Source: Prevotella sp. UBA3208 (lineage in GTDB: Bacteria; Bacteroidota; Bacteroidia; Bacteroidales; Bacteroidaceae). Taken from it: 6,952 nt of DNA. The position numbers and the translations under genes were made by a program. The stretch covers positions 8,727 to 15,678 of the forward strand of contig DEWO01000110.1 of assembly GCA_002363695.1 (NCBI GenBank). The letters are read 5' to 3'. Below the pieces are notes generated by a model. The model was not told the DNA's origin and did no database searches. It was given only the letters and a program-made list of their open reading frames with translations. This document shows positions 5,568 through 6,952 of the stretch, in pieces (position 1 is the stretch's first letter; the number at the start of each line of letters is the position of its first letter).

Positions 5568-6788
5568 ATGACGAAATATAATACAACAAGGCTCTCAAAT
5601 GGGCTACGTATCATCCATCTGCCTTCCACATCACCAGTGGTTTATTGCGGCATTGGAGTTAATGCCGGATCACGGCAGGAAACTATGGGCGAAGAGGGAC
5701 TGGCTCACTTTTGCGAGCATACTACCTTTAAAGGGACAGCCAAACGCTCATCCATGCAGATTCTGAACAGTCTCGAACGCTTAGGCGGCGACCTGAATGC
5801 TTTCACTAACAAGGAGGATACCGTCTTCTATGCCGCCATCCAGCGTGAGCATTTTATGCGTGCCGTTGACCTGTTGACAGACATTGTTTTCAATAGCCAG
5901 TACCCCCAGCACGAGATAGCGCATGAGATAGATGTCATCTGCGATGAGATAGAGAGTTACAACGACTCACCTGCCGAACTGATATATGACGAGTTCGAGA
6001 ACCTGCTCTTTGCAGGTCATCCCTTGGGGCATAACATATTAGGAACGCGTGAGCGCGTTCAGGGTTTCACGTATGTTGACGCCCAACGGTTTACCCATCG
6101 TTACTATCGGCCAGACAATGCCATCTTCTTTGTATATGGAGATATTGACTTTTCCCGACTTGTAAAGAATCTGGAAGTAAGATGTGACAAGTTGATTTTG
6201 TCAAAGGATGAAGATGTCACAGCTGTTCCCGTTGCCTCTCCTGCCTCGTGTTTAGCCTCTCATCCTTCTCATCACCAAGCACATGTTATGCTGGGCAGCA
6301 AGGCCTATGCCTGGAATGATGACCGTCGGATGCCTCTCTGTCTGCTCAACAATATGCTGGGGGGGCCAGGCATGAATGCGCGTCTGAATCTGTCGTTGCG
6401 TGAGCGTCATGGACTGGTATATACTGTTGAGAGCTCGATGGTCAGCTACAGCGATACGGGCTGTTGGAGTGTGTATTTCGGATGTGACCATCACGACGTC
6501 AAGCGCTGTCTCCGTTTGGTCCGTAGGGAATTAGACCGATTCATGCAGCATCCGTTGAGTGACAGGCTGCTGACTGCTGCCAAACGCCAGTTGAAAGGCC
6601 AGCTGACCATTGCCTGTGACAATCGAGAACAGTTTGCCCTCGACTTTGCACGTCACTATCTGCATACTAACCGAGAGCGTCAGATGACTGACCTGCTGGC
6701 TCGTATTGACGGTATCACTGCCACACAGATACAAGGGGTGGCGCAGGAGCTGTTTGTCCCTGACCAGCTCCGGTTGCTGATATTGTAA
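5568..6788 (+). CDS. M16-family zinc metallopeptidase
   Basis: A 406-residue M16 (pitrilysin/mitochondrial processing peptidase-like) protein in the short, single-unit format. The inverted zinc motif is H47-F-C-E50-H51, and the distal zinc ligand is Glu127 in V-I-C-D-E-I-E-S, 75 residues after His51 as expected. Other family features are TRLSNGLRI (7-15), GSRQE, the substrate-groove segment NAFTNKEDTVFYA (77-89), and in the second half GGPGMNARL and LRERHGLVYTVES with Arg278 and Tyr285, the conserved R/Y pair. The protein therefore looks catalytically complete. Cys49 sits where Leu is commoner, and the effect is unknown. I see no signal peptide, so a cytoplasmic peptide- or protein-processing role is likely; substrates are unknown. 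ATG 5568 is preferred over GTG 5538 because GTG 5538 lies in the heptamer repeat upstream of the -7 box. Transcription probably stops at the hairpin at 6818. Confidence 0.94.
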   Translation: MTKYNTTRLSNGLRIIHLPSTSPVVYCGIGVNAGSRQETMGEEGLAHFCEHTTFKGTAKRSSMQILNSLERLGGDLNAFTNKEDTVFYAAIQREHFMRAVDLLTDIVFNSQYPQHEIAHEIDVICDEIESYNDSPAELIYDEFENLLFAGHPLGHNILGTRERVQGFTYVDAQRFTHRYYRPDNAIFFVYGDIDFSRLVKNLEVRCDKLILSKDEDVTAVPVASPASCLASHPSHHQAHVMLGSKAYAWNDDRRMPLCLLNNMLGGPGMNARLNLSLRERHGLVYTVESSMVSYSDTGCWSVYFGCDHHDVKRCLRLVRRELDRFMQHPLSDRLLTAAKRQLKGQLTIACDNREQFALDFARHYLHTNRERQMTDLLARIDGITATQIQGVAQELFVPDQLRLLIL

Positions 6789-6817
6789 GTCTGGCTTAGG
6801 CGGCTTCTTCTGATGAC

Positions 6818-6843
6818 AGACGGATGTATTGTCCGTCTTTTTT
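6818..6843 (+). terminator. Intrinsic terminator after the M16 peptidase gene
   Basis: Perfect 7-bp arms AGACGGA (6818-6824) and TCCGTCT (6832-6838) enclose the 7-base loop TGTATTG. The T run 6838-6843 follows directly. It lies 29 bases after the peptidase stop and 29 bases before the next gene, so it separates the two transcription units. Confidence 0.82.
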
Positions 6844-6872
6844 GATGATAATAGCTATTAAAAGAACTTGCG

Positions 6873-6952
6873 ATGAGAAAACTTTTGGTTGCTGCCTTGT
6901 TGGCAGTGTCGTCTGCGGCCATGGCTCAGACGTTTGAGACGCGGTATGAACG
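6873..6952 (+). CDS. Exported protein of unknown function, N-terminal fragment (runs off the window)
   Basis: An ATG at 6873 opens a frame to the window end (26 full codons). The N-terminus MRKLLVAALLAVSSAAMA is a classic Sec signal peptide: two basic residues, a Leu/Ala/Val-rich core, and an A-M-A cleavage site before Q-T-F-E-T-R-Y-E. The mature protein should be periplasmic or outer-membrane associated, and it would be a substrate for a signal peptidase such as LepB. Too little is visible to assign a family. A terminator upstream implies its own promoter. A TTTG at 6841-6844 could be a -33 element, but I see no good TAnnTTTG box at the right distance. Confidence 0.82.
   Translation, partial: MRKLLVAALLAVSSAAMAQTFETRYE

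Noticed and set aside
6841..6872. Promoter for the exported protein gene (TTTG at 6841 as a -33 element)
   Set aside because: There is no acceptable TAnnTTTG box about 20 bases downstream, and the TTTG is part of the terminator T tract.
6680..6922. 80-codon minus-strand frame across the M16 end, the terminator and the next gene's start
   Set aside because: It spans a terminator and a signal-peptide-coding start on the other strand and has no family-like features.

Overview
The window looks like the chromosome of a Bacteroidales bacterium, most likely a Prevotella-like anaerobe. The evidence is two Bacteroidetes-type -7 promoter boxes (TATCTTTG, matching TAnnTTTG) with no Shine-Dalgarno sequences, a WbqC-family gene behind signal peptidase genes, a class A flavodiiron protein typical of anaerobes, and moderate GC content. 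The genus is an inference. No mobile element, CRISPR array, tRNA or rRNA was seen, and no stretch over 300 bases lacks a gene.

Layout: (1) Bases 1-1263, plus strand, hold the 3' end of a signal peptidase I gene, then a short second S26 signal-peptidase homologue, then a WbqC-family protein overlapping it at ATGA. (2) Bases 1281-5481, minus strand, hold four tightly packed genes. In transcription order they are a PfkB-family sugar kinase, the flavodiiron protein FprA, an EamA/DMT transporter and DNA polymerase IV (dinB). The gaps are 25 bp, 10 bp and a 1-bp TAATG overlap, so this looks like one operon. It converges on the WbqC gene with only 17 bp between the stop codons. (3) Bases 5482-5567 are a compact divergent promoter region. 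Two nearly mirror-image promoter boxes flank four tandem copies of the heptamer GTGAAAA. (4) Bases 5568-6788, plus strand, encode an M16 zinc peptidase, followed by a clear intrinsic terminator. (5) From 6873 a gene with a signal peptide runs off the window end.

The most striking observation is the second signal-peptidase homologue. Its membrane anchor and S26 sequence boxes are recognisable, but glycine occupies the nucleophilic serine position and alanine the general-base lysine position. It therefore looks like a pseudoenzyme encoded directly behind an apparently genuine LepB, much like the inactive SpsA beside active SpsB in Staphylococcus aureus. The second point of interest is the symmetric, repeat-filled divergent promoter, which appears to give the M16 gene an almost leaderless mRNA. 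The remaining genes look like ordinary, intact housekeeping or stress genes, and I see no clear multi-gene novel system.
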